A DNA stretch of 40,277 bases from Deltaproteobacteria bacterium (GTDB lineage: Bacteria > Desulfobacterota > Desulfobulbia > Desulfobulbales > Desulfurivibrionaceae): NCBI GenBank assembly GCA_021811385.1, contig JAJZPC010000018.1:1-40277 (forward strand), in the 5' to 3' direction. Both the position numbers and the translations under genes were made by a program. Below the pieces are notes generated by a model, which was given only the letters and a program-made list of their open reading frames with translations, searched no databases and was not told where the DNA came from. Each line of letters begins with the position of its first letter. Position 1 is the stretch's first letter. Shown piece after piece: positions 33,571 through 40,277 of this stretch.

Positions 33571-33867
33571 CTATCCCCGGTCGGGAACAATGGCAAGTTT
33601 GAGTCCGAGCCCATGGATGATGTTGTGGAAGGTGCGCAGTTCCGGGTTTCCTTTTCTGGACAGGGTGCGGTAGAGGTTTTCCCGTTTGATGTGCGCCCGT
33701 TCGGCAACGGCGGTCATGCCGCCCATGGCCTGGGCCACCCGGCGCATGGCCAACAAGAGCGCGTCGCGGTCGTCTTCGTCGATGGCGGCGGTGAGGTATC
33801 CGGCGGCAAATTCTGGGTCTTTGAGCAGTTCGTTCAGGTCTTTTTCGTAATCGGTCATGGTGTGCAT
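33571..33867 (-). CDS. HigA-like antitoxin (HI1420-type addiction module antidote)
   Basis: A 98-aa protein with the HI1420 family layout. An acidic N-terminus (DYEKDLNELLKDPEFAAGYL) leads to a helix-turn-helix (MGGMTAVAERAHIKRENLYR) and then a C-terminal segment (NPELRTFHNIIHGLGLKLAI). It should bind and neutralise the toxin encoded just upstream and repress the operon. AGGAG lies 8 nt before the ATG at 33867, giving a 13-bp overlap with the toxin; the Met at 33858 would give an ATGA overlap instead. Confidence 0.92.
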   Translation of the reverse strand: MHTMTDYEKDLNELLKDPEFAAGYLTAAIDEDDRDALLLAMRRVAQAMGGMTAVAERAHIKRENLYRTLSRKGNPELRTFHNIIHGLGLKLAIVPDRG

Positions 33868-34199
33868 CGCTGTTTCTCCTGATGATCTTTCCAGTACACC
33901 TTGGCGGTTTCTATGTCTCGTTCCTGCGTGCTCTTGTCGCCGCCGACCAACAACAGCACCACCCGGTCGCCGTCGTGGGCATAGTACACACGATAGCCAG
34001 GACCATGGGGGATGCGCAATTCCATCACGCCGGAGCCAACGCCCTTGTGGTCGCCAAGATTGCCGACGGCAACCCGGTCAAGCCTCGCGGCAATGCGCTG
34101 CATGGCGGCACGGTCGCGCAGGGAGAGAAACCAGTCCCGGAAAGGCTTTTTTCCGTGCGGATCGGTGTAGTAGGTGAGCTGGCGCGGAATGGCTTGCAT
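33855..34199 (-). CDS. HigB/RelE-superfamily toxin (HI1419-type)
   Basis: A 114-aa protein of the phage-derived Gp49-like/HigB group. It has DPHGKKPFRDWFLSLRDRAA near the start, RIAARLDRVAVGNLGDHKGV in the middle, then MELRIPHGPGYRVYYAHDGD and LLVGGDKSTQERDIETAKVY, all hallmarks of this family of mRNA interferases. The toxin gene precedes the antitoxin gene, the HigBA order. The pair stabilises nearby DNA or responds to stress or phage in other bacteria. Both genes read leftward, opposite to the cassette genes. Confidence 0.92.
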   Translation of the reverse strand: MQAIPRQLTYYTDPHGKKPFRDWFLSLRDRAAMQRIAARLDRVAVGNLGDHKGVGSGVMELRIPHGPGYRVYYAHDGDRVVLLLVGGDKSTQERDIETAKVYWKDHQEKQRCTP

Positions 34200-34207
34200 G
34201 TTTTGAT

Positions 34208-34225
34208 TGTATCATATACGATACA
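34208..34225 (-). promoter_or_regulatory. Candidate operator of the toxin-antitoxin operon
   Basis: TGTATC-N6-GATACA is a perfect 6-bp inverted repeat 9 bp upstream of the toxin ATG, and it overlaps a -10-like TATGAT/TACAAT on the minus strand. This is the expected place for autorepression by the antitoxin. Confidence 0.6.
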
Positions 34226-34306
34226 GCACATCAACAGGAAAGATGGCCGTGCCTTGGAAACAAGAGTGTGGTCATGATCTTATTTCTATAAACAGTGAGT
34301 AAACAC

Positions 34307-35377
34307 ATGGAACTCTCCCCTTTTCTCCAAGACCTTTCCCGACAACCCATCATCCAGCGGCTCATGGTGGTCGCGGTGTATGGACTGTTGGCCAAGGCGG
34401 TGGATATCTTTGTCAACCGCATCCTCAAGCGGTTGGCCGCCGCTTATACCACCACCGATATCGACGACAAGGCCATCGACATCCTTCATTTCCCCATTGT
34501 TTTCAGTGTCTTCTTTTTCGGGGTGCTCCATGCCGTGACCATGTCGCCTGGCCTTGCCGCCCCTTGGGAGAAGTTTGTGCCTGCCCTGGCGCAGAGCATT
34601 GCCCTCATCGTCTGGACCCTTGCCGCGCTACGTCTTTTTGTGGTGCTGGGCGAGCATTATCTGGAGTCCATTTCCGAGCGGGGCAAGATCGGGGCTGATC
34701 TCTTTTTGCTGCTGAAGAACGTGGTCCGGGTGATTGTCATTGTTTCCGCCCTGATCTGGCTGCTTTCCATCTGGAACGTCAATCTCGCCCCCCTCTTTGC
34801 CTCCGCCGGTATTGCCGGTATCGCCGTGGCCCTGGCCGCCAAGGACAGTCTGGCCAATTTTTTCGGCGGGATCAGCATCTTTGCCGACAGAACCTTCAAG
34901 GTGGGCGATTACATTATCATCGACAATACCCAGCGCGGCGAGGTGGTGGAGATAGGTGTCCGCTCCACCCGGATCAAGACCCGGGACGATGTGCTGATCA
35001 CCATCCCCAACTCCATTCTGGCCAACAGCAAGGTGCTCAATGAAAGCGCGCCCATCCCCCGTTTCCGGGTCCGGGTGCCGGTGGGGGTTGCCTACGGCAG
35101 CGATCTGGAGCAGGTCGAGGCGGTGCTGCTCAGGGTGGCTGCCGCGAACCCGGCGGTGGTCAAGGATCCGGCGGCCAGGGTGCGGCTGCGCGCTTTCGGG
35201 GCGTCGTCCCTTGATTTCGAGCTGCTCTGTTGGGTGGCGGACCCGAGTGTCAAGGGGTTGGAGATCCATAACCTTTTGAAGGGCATCTATCGGGAGTTTG
35301 CCGCAAACTCCATATCCATCCCCTTTCCGCAGCAGGATGTGCATCTCAAGGAGCTGCCGGAGCGGGTTGAAAAATAG
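34307..35377 (+). CDS. MscS-family mechanosensitive channel
   Basis: A 356-aa inner-membrane channel that releases solutes on osmotic downshift. About four hydrophobic segments precede the pore helix. The pore/TM3 region has the small-residue pattern ASAGIAGIAVALAAKDSLAN, followed by FFGGISIFADRTFKVGDYII. The MscS beta domain has RTFKVGDYI...VVEIGVRSTRIKTRDDVLIT and IPNSILANSKVLN. The start is uncertain: an in-frame GTG lies at 34295 and the ATG at 34307 has only a weak purine stretch upstream. Confidence 0.93.
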   Translation: MELSPFLQDLSRQPIIQRLMVVAVYGLLAKAVDIFVNRILKRLAAAYTTTDIDDKAIDILHFPIVFSVFFFGVLHAVTMSPGLAAPWEKFVPALAQSIALIVWTLAALRLFVVLGEHYLESISERGKIGADLFLLLKNVVRVIVIVSALIWLLSIWNVNLAPLFASAGIAGIAVALAAKDSLANFFGGISIFADRTFKVGDYIIIDNTQRGEVVEIGVRSTRIKTRDDVLITIPNSILANSKVLNESAPIPRFRVRVPVGVAYGSDLEQVEAVLLRVAAANPAVVKDPAARVRLRAFGASSLDFELLCWVADPSVKGLEIHNLLKGIYREFAANSISIPFPQQDVHLKELPERVEK

Positions 35378-35487
35378 GCGCGGATTTATTTCCGCAACAG
35401 GATGGGCTTGCGCCCGGGGGATCAATTGAAGAGCGGGAAGAGAAATGATGTGTAACCCTGCCTGTCCGCGCACGCGGCGGTAGCCCC

Positions 35488-36249
35488 ATGCCGCGCGCCG
35501 TCATCCTCTTCGTCACCGTTGCCGCCATCTACCTGGGGTTCTGCGGTATTTTGTTCTTCTTGCAGCGCTCCCTGATCTACTTCCCGCAGCCGAGCGCTCT
35601 TCGCAGCCCTGCCACCACCTTCAGGGTGCCGGTGGCGGAGGCGGAGGTCTTGGTGTCGGTGCGGCCGCGCGAGGGGGCGAAGGCCTTGCTCTACTTCGGC
35701 GGCAACGCCGAGGACGTCTCTCTTAGTCTGCCTTTGTTTTCCAGGGATTTTCCGGAGCACGCCATCTACCTGCTCCATTACCGGGGCTATGGCGGCAGTT
35801 CCGGAGCGCCGTCGGAAGAGGCGATCCGGAAGGATGCCCTGGCCTTGTTCGACGCGGTCCATGCCAAGCATTCCGAGATCGTCGTGGTGGGGCGCAGCGT
35901 TGGTTCCGGCGTCGCCGTCCGTTTGGCCAGCCAGCGGCCTGTGTCCCGCCTGGTGCTGGTAACGCCGTACTACAGCCTGGAAGAGCTTGCGGCCCGGTTG
36001 TACCCCTACATTCCGGTGAGGTGGCTGCTGCTCGACAAATTCGAAGCCTGGCGCTACGCCCCCCGGGTGGTCGCGCCCACCGTGCTGGTGGCGGCCGGAA
36101 ACGACGAGGTGGTCCCGGTCGCAAGCACGGAACGGCTACTGGCCTGCTTCGGCAAGGGTGTCGCCACGCTCGAGGTCATCGCCGGGGCAACCCACAACAC
36201 CATCTCCGAGAGCCCCCGCTACCTCGAAATACTCAAAGCCGCCCTATGA
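35488..36249 (+). CDS. Alpha/beta hydrolase of the Bem46/ABHD13-like type, membrane-anchored
   Basis: A 253-aa protein with an N-terminal membrane segment (AVILFVTVAAIYLGFCGILF, residues 4-23). Hydrolase elements: the oxyanion-hole strand YFGGNAED, the HYRGYGGSSGAPS loop, the nucleophile elbow GRSVGSG, an acid residue in NDEVVPV and the catalytic His in AGATHNTI. Substrates of this family are poorly known. It starts 110 bp after the MscS gene on the same strand. Identification is firm at the superfamily level. Confidence 0.9.
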   Translation: MPRAVILFVTVAAIYLGFCGILFFLQRSLIYFPQPSALRSPATTFRVPVAEAEVLVSVRPREGAKALLYFGGNAEDVSLSLPLFSRDFPEHAIYLLHYRGYGGSSGAPSEEAIRKDALALFDAVHAKHSEIVVVGRSVGSGVAVRLASQRPVSRLVLVTPYYSLEELAARLYPYIPVRWLLLDKFEAWRYAPRVVAPTVLVAAGNDEVVPVASTERLLACFGKGVATLEVIAGATHNTISESPRYLEILKAAL

Positions 36250-36285
36250 ATGGAGAAGAAGGGGGGATCGGCCCCGGCATGGCCG

Positions 36286-38307
36286 TCACTCTGGATCGCT
36301 CGCCAGCATGGGGATCTTGACCGTGAAGGTGGTGCCCTTGCCTTCCTCGCTTTCCACCAGGATATCGCCCTTGTGGTTCTTGACCACGATGTCGTAGGCG
36401 ATGCTCAAGCCCAACCCCGTGCCCTTGCCCACCTCCTTGCTGGTGTAGAACGGTTCGAAGACCCGTTTGATCTTGTCCGGCGGGATGCCGCAGCCGCTGT
36501 CGGTGATGCTGGCATAGACCCAGTCGGGGTCCGCCCAGGTCTTGATCCGGATCTCCCCGTGTTTTTCAATGGCTTGGGCCGCGTTGACCAGGAGGTTCAT
36601 GAACACCTGATTGAGCTGCTGCGGATTGCAAACGGTGCGGGGCAGGTCGCCGTACTCCTTTTTTACCTCGCATTTGTATTTCAACTCGTTCCAGACGATG
36701 CCGAGGGTGGTGTCCAGACATTCGTTGATGTCGGCGGCCAACCGTTCGGCCTGATCGGCCCTGGAGAAATTCTTGAGTCCCTGGACGATCTTTTTGACCC
36801 GGTCCGCGCCGTCCAGGGACTCCGTCACCAGCTGCCGGGAGTCCTCGATGATGTAGTCGATCTTCATTTTTTTGCGCAGGGCGTCAAGTTCCTCATCCTG
36901 CTGCTGGGGCAGCCGCTTTTCCAGCGCCTCGATGAAGCCGGTGAGCCGCTCCAGATATTTGGCCAGTGAGCCGAGGTTGCTGGCGATGAACCCCATGGGG
37001 TTGTTGATCTCATGGGCCACCCCGGCCGCAAGCTGGCCGACCGAGGCCATTTTTTCCTGTTGCAGGATCTGGCTCTGGGTCTCCTTGAGCCGGGTATAGG
37101 CCTCTTCCATCTCCCGGTTCTTTTGCGCCAGTTCGTGCGTCCGTCCCAGCACCCGCCCCTCGAGTTCGTCATTGAGGCGGCGGAGTTCTATTTCCGCCAG
37201 TTTGCGCTCGGTGATGTCGGTGATGGTGCCGACATAGCCGCTGATCTCGCCCTCTGCCCCTCTCTCCACCGCCGACTGCCCCATTACCCAGCGGATCGAG
37301 CCGTCCGGCCGCTGGTAGCGGTATTCGACATTGCATGGTTGCTGGCCCCGTATTGCCTGATTCCAGATGGTCTCCACCCGCTCCCGGTCCTCGGGGAACA
37401 ACCCGCGCTTCCAGCCTTCCCCTTGTGCCTCGGCATCGCTCAGGCCGACGATTTCGCACCAGCGTTCGTTGACATAGAGGCAGTTGCCGGCCGGGCTGGT
37501 CCGGAAAATGCCCACCGGGGAGATCTGCGACAGCGAACGGAACAGCCGCTCGCTGTCGAGCAGGGCCTCGCCCGAGCGGACAAGCGCCTCTTCCCGCTGG
37601 GCGAGCATATCCAGCATCCTGTTGAATTCCCGCGCCATGCCGGCTGCTTCGTCAATGCCGGGAACCTTGGGGCGGACCTGATTGTTCCCGGAGCGGACCT
37701 CGTCCATGGCCGCTTGAATCACATACAGCCGTCGGGTGAGCCGCCGCGCCATCAGCCAGGCCAGGAACGAGCCTATGCCAATGGCTATCAGGGCATAGGC
37801 CAAGCCATCACGGAAGATTTCGTTCAGCTTGCGGACGGCTAGCTGTTGGCCGATACCCACCCGGGCCCAGCCCACATGCTGGTCGGCAAGCATTACCGGG
37901 ACCATGACATCGACCAGTTCCAGGCTCCGGTTCAGCTCCCTCGGGCGGACCTCGGCGGGCAGGTTGCGCACATAGAGGCCGAGCCGGGCGCGATCGGTGT
38001 GGGCCAGCACCCGTCCCTGCCCGTCGAGCAGCATGGCAAATCGGAGTTCCGGGTAGCGATGCTGGGCCTCGGCCAGTTCCTGAAGGCCGGAGATATCATG
38101 GGAGGCGAGCCAGCCGGCGGAAGAGGTGGCGAGGGAATGCCCCAGATACATGGCCTGTTCCACCTGACGCGCCAGGATGAACGCCCGCTGGTTCGTGACC
38201 AGATCCCAGACGAAAAGGGTCATCATGACCGCATGCACCGCGGCCACGCCGATGATGAGCTGGCGGCGCAGGGTGCCGAAAAAGAATCCGTGCAGGGTGC
38301 TGCTCAT
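36286..38307 (-). CDS. PAS-domain sensor histidine kinase
   Basis: A 673-aa membrane kinase. TM1 lies at residues 16-35 and TM2 at 168-188, bounding a periplasmic sensor region of about 130 residues. A HAMP region (ARRLTRRLYVIQAAMDEVRS) leads to a PAS/PAC domain (about 255-370, with YRYQRPDGSIRWVMGQ and GTITDITERK). A coiled coil follows, then the HisKA with His432 in QLAAGVAHEINNPMGFI. The HATPase domain has N-box NQVFMNLLVNAAQAI, G1 DSGCGIP and G2 GTGLGLS. It overlaps the upstream PhnD-like gene by 4 nt. No response regulator is next to it. Confidence 0.95.
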   Translation of the reverse strand: MSSTLHGFFFGTLRRQLIIGVAAVHAVMMTLFVWDLVTNQRAFILARQVEQAMYLGHSLATSSAGWLASHDISGLQELAEAQHRYPELRFAMLLDGQGRVLAHTDRARLGLYVRNLPAEVRPRELNRSLELVDVMVPVMLADQHVGWARVGIGQQLAVRKLNEIFRDGLAYALIAIGIGSFLAWLMARRLTRRLYVIQAAMDEVRSGNNQVRPKVPGIDEAAGMAREFNRMLDMLAQREEALVRSGEALLDSERLFRSLSQISPVGIFRTSPAGNCLYVNERWCEIVGLSDAEAQGEGWKRGLFPEDRERVETIWNQAIRGQQPCNVEYRYQRPDGSIRWVMGQSAVERGAEGEISGYVGTITDITERKLAEIELRRLNDELEGRVLGRTHELAQKNREMEEAYTRLKETQSQILQQEKMASVGQLAAGVAHEINNPMGFIASNLGSLAKYLERLTGFIEALEKRLPQQQDEELDALRKKMKIDYIIEDSRQLVTESLDGADRVKKIVQGLKNFSRADQAERLAADINECLDTTLGIVWNELKYKCEVKKEYGDLPRTVCNPQQLNQVFMNLLVNAAQAIEKHGEIRIKTWADPDWVYASITDSGCGIPPDKIKRVFEPFYTSKEVGKGTGLGLSIAYDIVVKNHKGDILVESEEGKGTTFTVKIPMLASDPE

Positions 38308-39218
38308 CGTTTCAGCTCAACCGGCCTCACTTTTTGTTCAAACCGCGCAATGTATTGCCGCACGATCTCGTAATCCGCGTCCGCGGCCGGCAGGAAGCGA
38401 TTTGTTTCCATGCCTGCCAGGATGGCGCGGCCTGCCGGGGTATCCTGCAGCCGCAACAGGGCGAGGCGGACCTGCTCCCGGACCTGGGGCGGGACATCAT
38501 CCCGGGCCATGACCGAATTATTGATGAGCGAGGGGGTTTCCCAGATCACCTGCAGCTCCGCGGCCTCGCGCGGATGTTCTTTCTGAAAGGCCCGCCAGGG
38601 CGGGGGCCAGGTGGCGCCCGCCGCGGTCAGCTTGAGATGGACGTTCATGATCGAGGATTCCTGGGAGCCGACGTACCGGTTCTCGATCTCGGTGTTGACC
38701 TTGAGCCCGTGCTCATAGAGGAAGTATTGGGGCATGATGCAGGCGGCCAGGGCGGTGGGTGACGGATAGCTCACCGCCTTGCCCTTCAGGTCGGCAGGCG
38801 TCTTGATGCCGCTGTCCCGCCGCACCAGAAAGAGTCCCTTGAAGTCCTCGGGCTGGCCGGCCATGGCGATCACCGCATAGCCCGCCTTCATCGCCTCCAG
38901 GGTCTGCCAGGGGTTGGGCAGCAGGAATTCCGGCCTCCGCGCCCGGAACTTCTCTTCAAAATTTCCGTAGTCGCGGGAGGATTCCAATTCCAGCCTTGCG
39001 TTTTGCACCTGGTCGTTGAGGTATTCGATAAGCGGCTGATAGTCATGCTGGAGTTTGATGGGGTTGTGCAGGGGATGGATCGCCAGGTGATAGGTGGGGG
39101 CTGGTTGCGCCAGCGGTGCGCTGCCGTATTCCGGGCCCTGTCGGCTGGGTTTTTGCTCGCAGCCGGACGCCAGGAGCGCCAGGGCAAAGACGATGAGGCG
39201 AAAGACAGATAGAGGCAT
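38304..39218 (-). CDS. PhnD-like periplasmic binding lipoprotein
   Basis: A 304-aa lipoprotein with signal FRLIVFALALLASGC. The mature part is the PhnD/phosphonate-type periplasmic-binding fold (LAIHPLHNPIKLQHDYQPLI; EFLLPNPWQTLEAMKAGYAV; TPADLKGKAVSYPSPTALAA). Its stop codon overlaps the start of the histidine kinase gene (ATGA), and no ABC permease or ATPase gene is present. The likely role is therefore as a ligand-binding partner of the kinase rather than as a transporter subunit; the ligand is unknown. This is inference from gene order. Confidence 0.88.
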   Translation of the reverse strand: MPLSVFRLIVFALALLASGCEQKPSRQGPEYGSAPLAQPAPTYHLAIHPLHNPIKLQHDYQPLIEYLNDQVQNARLELESSRDYGNFEEKFRARRPEFLLPNPWQTLEAMKAGYAVIAMAGQPEDFKGLFLVRRDSGIKTPADLKGKAVSYPSPTALAACIMPQYFLYEHGLKVNTEIENRYVGSQESSIMNVHLKLTAAGATWPPPWRAFQKEHPREAAELQVIWETPSLINNSVMARDDVPPQVREQVRLALLRLQDTPAGRAILAGMETNRFLPAADADYEIVRQYIARFEQKVRPVELKR

Positions 39219-39494
39219 AAGGCGAGTCCTCCCATGGGGGGAAGGGGGCGGTTATCACTCCCTCCGGCGGTGCTTCATGTTATATGATGCGGCAAAGAGG
39301 GGTAGAAAATCAAGGAGAGAAAAATCGGGCCGGGTTTTTCTTCGAATCCCGCCTTGCCCGTGCTGTTTTTTTTCTTGCAACCGGCGCGAAGAGAAGCTGT
39401 TTTTTGCCTGCCATCGTGGTAGAATACAATCGAAAGCTCTCCAATCGGCTGCCCCCTGCGGGCGCCAGTTTAATCACTGTGATGGAGGAAATGC

Positions 39495-40028
39495 ATGGAA
39501 CTACAAGTTGAAGGACGGAACCTGGAAATTCGTAAGGCTTGGCAGGAAAAAATCGAAGAGGAAAAGGGGCGGCTCGATCGCCATCATCCCGGACTTGTTC
39601 ATCATCTCCGCATCTCCATTGAGGAGACCGCCGGGCACAAGGCGGGCGGTCACGAGGTTCGCGTGGTTGCTTCCGTTCCCAATGACACCGTGGTTGTGAA
39701 AAGAAAGGGGGAGACGGTGCGGCCCCTGCTGGTTGAGGCGTTTGACACCCTTGGCCTCCAGTTGAAGGAGTTGCAGCGCAAGCGGCGGCAGACCGGCAAG
39801 GAGCCGGAGGGGGCGGCGGCCGGACCGGCCATGGGCACCATCAAGAGTCTGTTCCCCTACGAATCCTACGGGTTTCTCGCGACCCCGGACGGCCAGGAGG
39901 TGTATTTCCACGAAAACGCCCTCAAGGACGTGACCATGTCCCAGCTGGCCGAAGGCGACGAGGTTCGTTTCGGCGAGGGCGAAGGGGACAAGGGGCCGAC
40001 CGCGGCGTGGGTAAAGCTGGTTAGATAG
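39495..40028 (+). CDS. Fusion of an HPF/RaiA-like domain to a cold-shock domain
   Basis: A 177-aa protein. Residues 1-95 resemble the S30AE/HPF ribosome-associated fold (MELQVEGRNLEIRKAWQEKI; KRKGETVRPLLVEAFDTLGL). After a linker rich in Gly/Ala/Glu, residues 112-177 form a cold-shock-like domain: MGTIKSLFPYESYGFLATPD, EVYFHENALKD and EGDEVRFGEGEGDKGPTAAW. The RNP1-like core YGFLAT is present, and V-Y-F-H is the RNP2-like part. It may tie ribosome hibernation to RNA binding. GGAGGA lies 5 nt before the ATG. Confidence 0.85.
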   Translation: MELQVEGRNLEIRKAWQEKIEEEKGRLDRHHPGLVHHLRISIEETAGHKAGGHEVRVVASVPNDTVVVKRKGETVRPLLVEAFDTLGLQLKELQRKRRQTGKEPEGAAAGPAMGTIKSLFPYESYGFLATPDGQEVYFHENALKDVTMSQLAEGDEVRFGEGEGDKGPTAAWVKLVR

Positions 40029-40044
40029 GAGCGGCGTAAAAAAA

Positions 40045-40119
40045 CAAACGCAAAGTCGCAGAGGCGCAAAGAAATCGAAGAAAAGAACTCTTTTTTCGCG
40101 TCGTTGCGTCTTTGCGTTA
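40045..40119. repeat. Imperfect palindromic repeat between hpf-csd and nadA
   Basis: AAACGCAAAGTCGCAGAGGC and following bases on the left (40045-40071), and TCGTTGCGTCTTTGCGTT on the right (40101-40118), form an imperfect inverted repeat. GCAAAG-type elements like this are common dispersed repeats. It is non-coding and lies 30 bp upstream of the nadA start. Confidence 0.6.
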
Positions 40120-40150
40120 CATACTTCAGTTGGGAGTGAAGGACTTACCA

Positions 40151-40277
40151 ATGACCGTGTTGCAGCAGGTTGAGCTTGGCTCGGAATACCTGCAGGAAAA
40201 TGAAGACGTAATCTGCCAAAAGATTGCCGCCCGCAAGAAAGAGCTGGGCGGCAATCTTTTGATTTTGGGGCATCACT
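40151..40277 (+). CDS. nadA: Quinolinate synthase NadA, N-terminal fragment cut by the window edge
   Basis: Forty-two codons are visible before the sequence ends. The start MTVLQQVELGSEYLQENEDV and the segment IAARKKELGGNLLILGHH match the N-terminus of NadA, the [4Fe-4S] enzyme condensing iminoaspartate with dihydroxyacetone phosphate in NAD synthesis; the LGHH segment is part of the substrate site. AAGGA precedes the ATG by about 8 nt. The call rests on a short stretch. Confidence 0.7.
   Translation, partial: MTVLQQVELGSEYLQENEDVICQKIAARKKELGGNLLILGHH

Overview
The window looks like a chromosomal segment of a GC-rich, motile anaerobe of the Desulfobacterota (most like Desulfobulbales). This is inferred from a class I hybrid-cluster protein with a ferredoxin partner, sigma-54 and sigma-28 flagellar promoters, the csrA-fliW arrangement, and the general character of the proteins. 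No rRNA, tRNA or CRISPR array was seen, so the assignment is tentative.

Positions 1-9450 are read leftward: mnmG, two class I methyltransferases, uppP (apparently leaderless), a small exported cysteine protein with a textbook sigma-70 promoter, a TlpA-type thioredoxin, and a nitrosative-stress cluster hcp - HD phosphohydrolase - ferredoxin-like protein. The hcp cluster has an FNR/HcpR-like site placed at -41.5 of a candidate promoter and a nested palindrome next to the hcp start. Positions 9455-15930 hold a YkgJ-like cysteine-cluster protein, a short ORF coupled to plsY and a J-domain protein (rightward), then ppiD and polA (leftward).

Positions 16100-28642 are a flagellar locus. A leftward block flhX(flhB-like)-flgF-flgG-flgA-flgH-flgI-flgJ-flgN-flgK-flgL-csrA-fliW builds the distal rod, P and L rings and hook-filament junction, then ends with the CsrA/FliW translational switch. 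It is driven by a strong sigma-54 site just upstream of flgF. flgM, the anti-sigma-28 gene, converges on it from its own sigma-28 promoter. FlgK (842 aa) and FlgL (888 aa) are greatly enlarged and share an insertion module, with a 23-bp DNA identity.

Positions 28724-31431 carry sfsA, queC and nagZ. Immediately after nagZ, 31491-33162 is the most unusual part: a GTTAGGC core site, a two-TM coiled-coil protein resembling the N-terminus of putative phage abortive-infection proteins, a well-formed 69-bp integron attC site that contains that gene's stop codon, and an AT-richer GIY-YIG (MUG113/T5orf172-like) gene. This is the structure of integron gene cassettes without an integrase in view. It is followed by palindromic repeats and a HigB/HigA (HI1419/HI1420-type) toxin-antitoxin pair, so the stretch looks like a small defence/stability island.

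The right end holds an MscS channel, an alpha/beta hydrolase, a PhnD-like lipoprotein overlapping a PAS histidine kinase, a fusion of an HPF/RaiA-like domain to a cold-shock domain, and the start of nadA. Several families of intergenic palindromic repeats are scattered through the window, including two copies of a composite element in opposite orientation (7181-7303 and 29462-29590).
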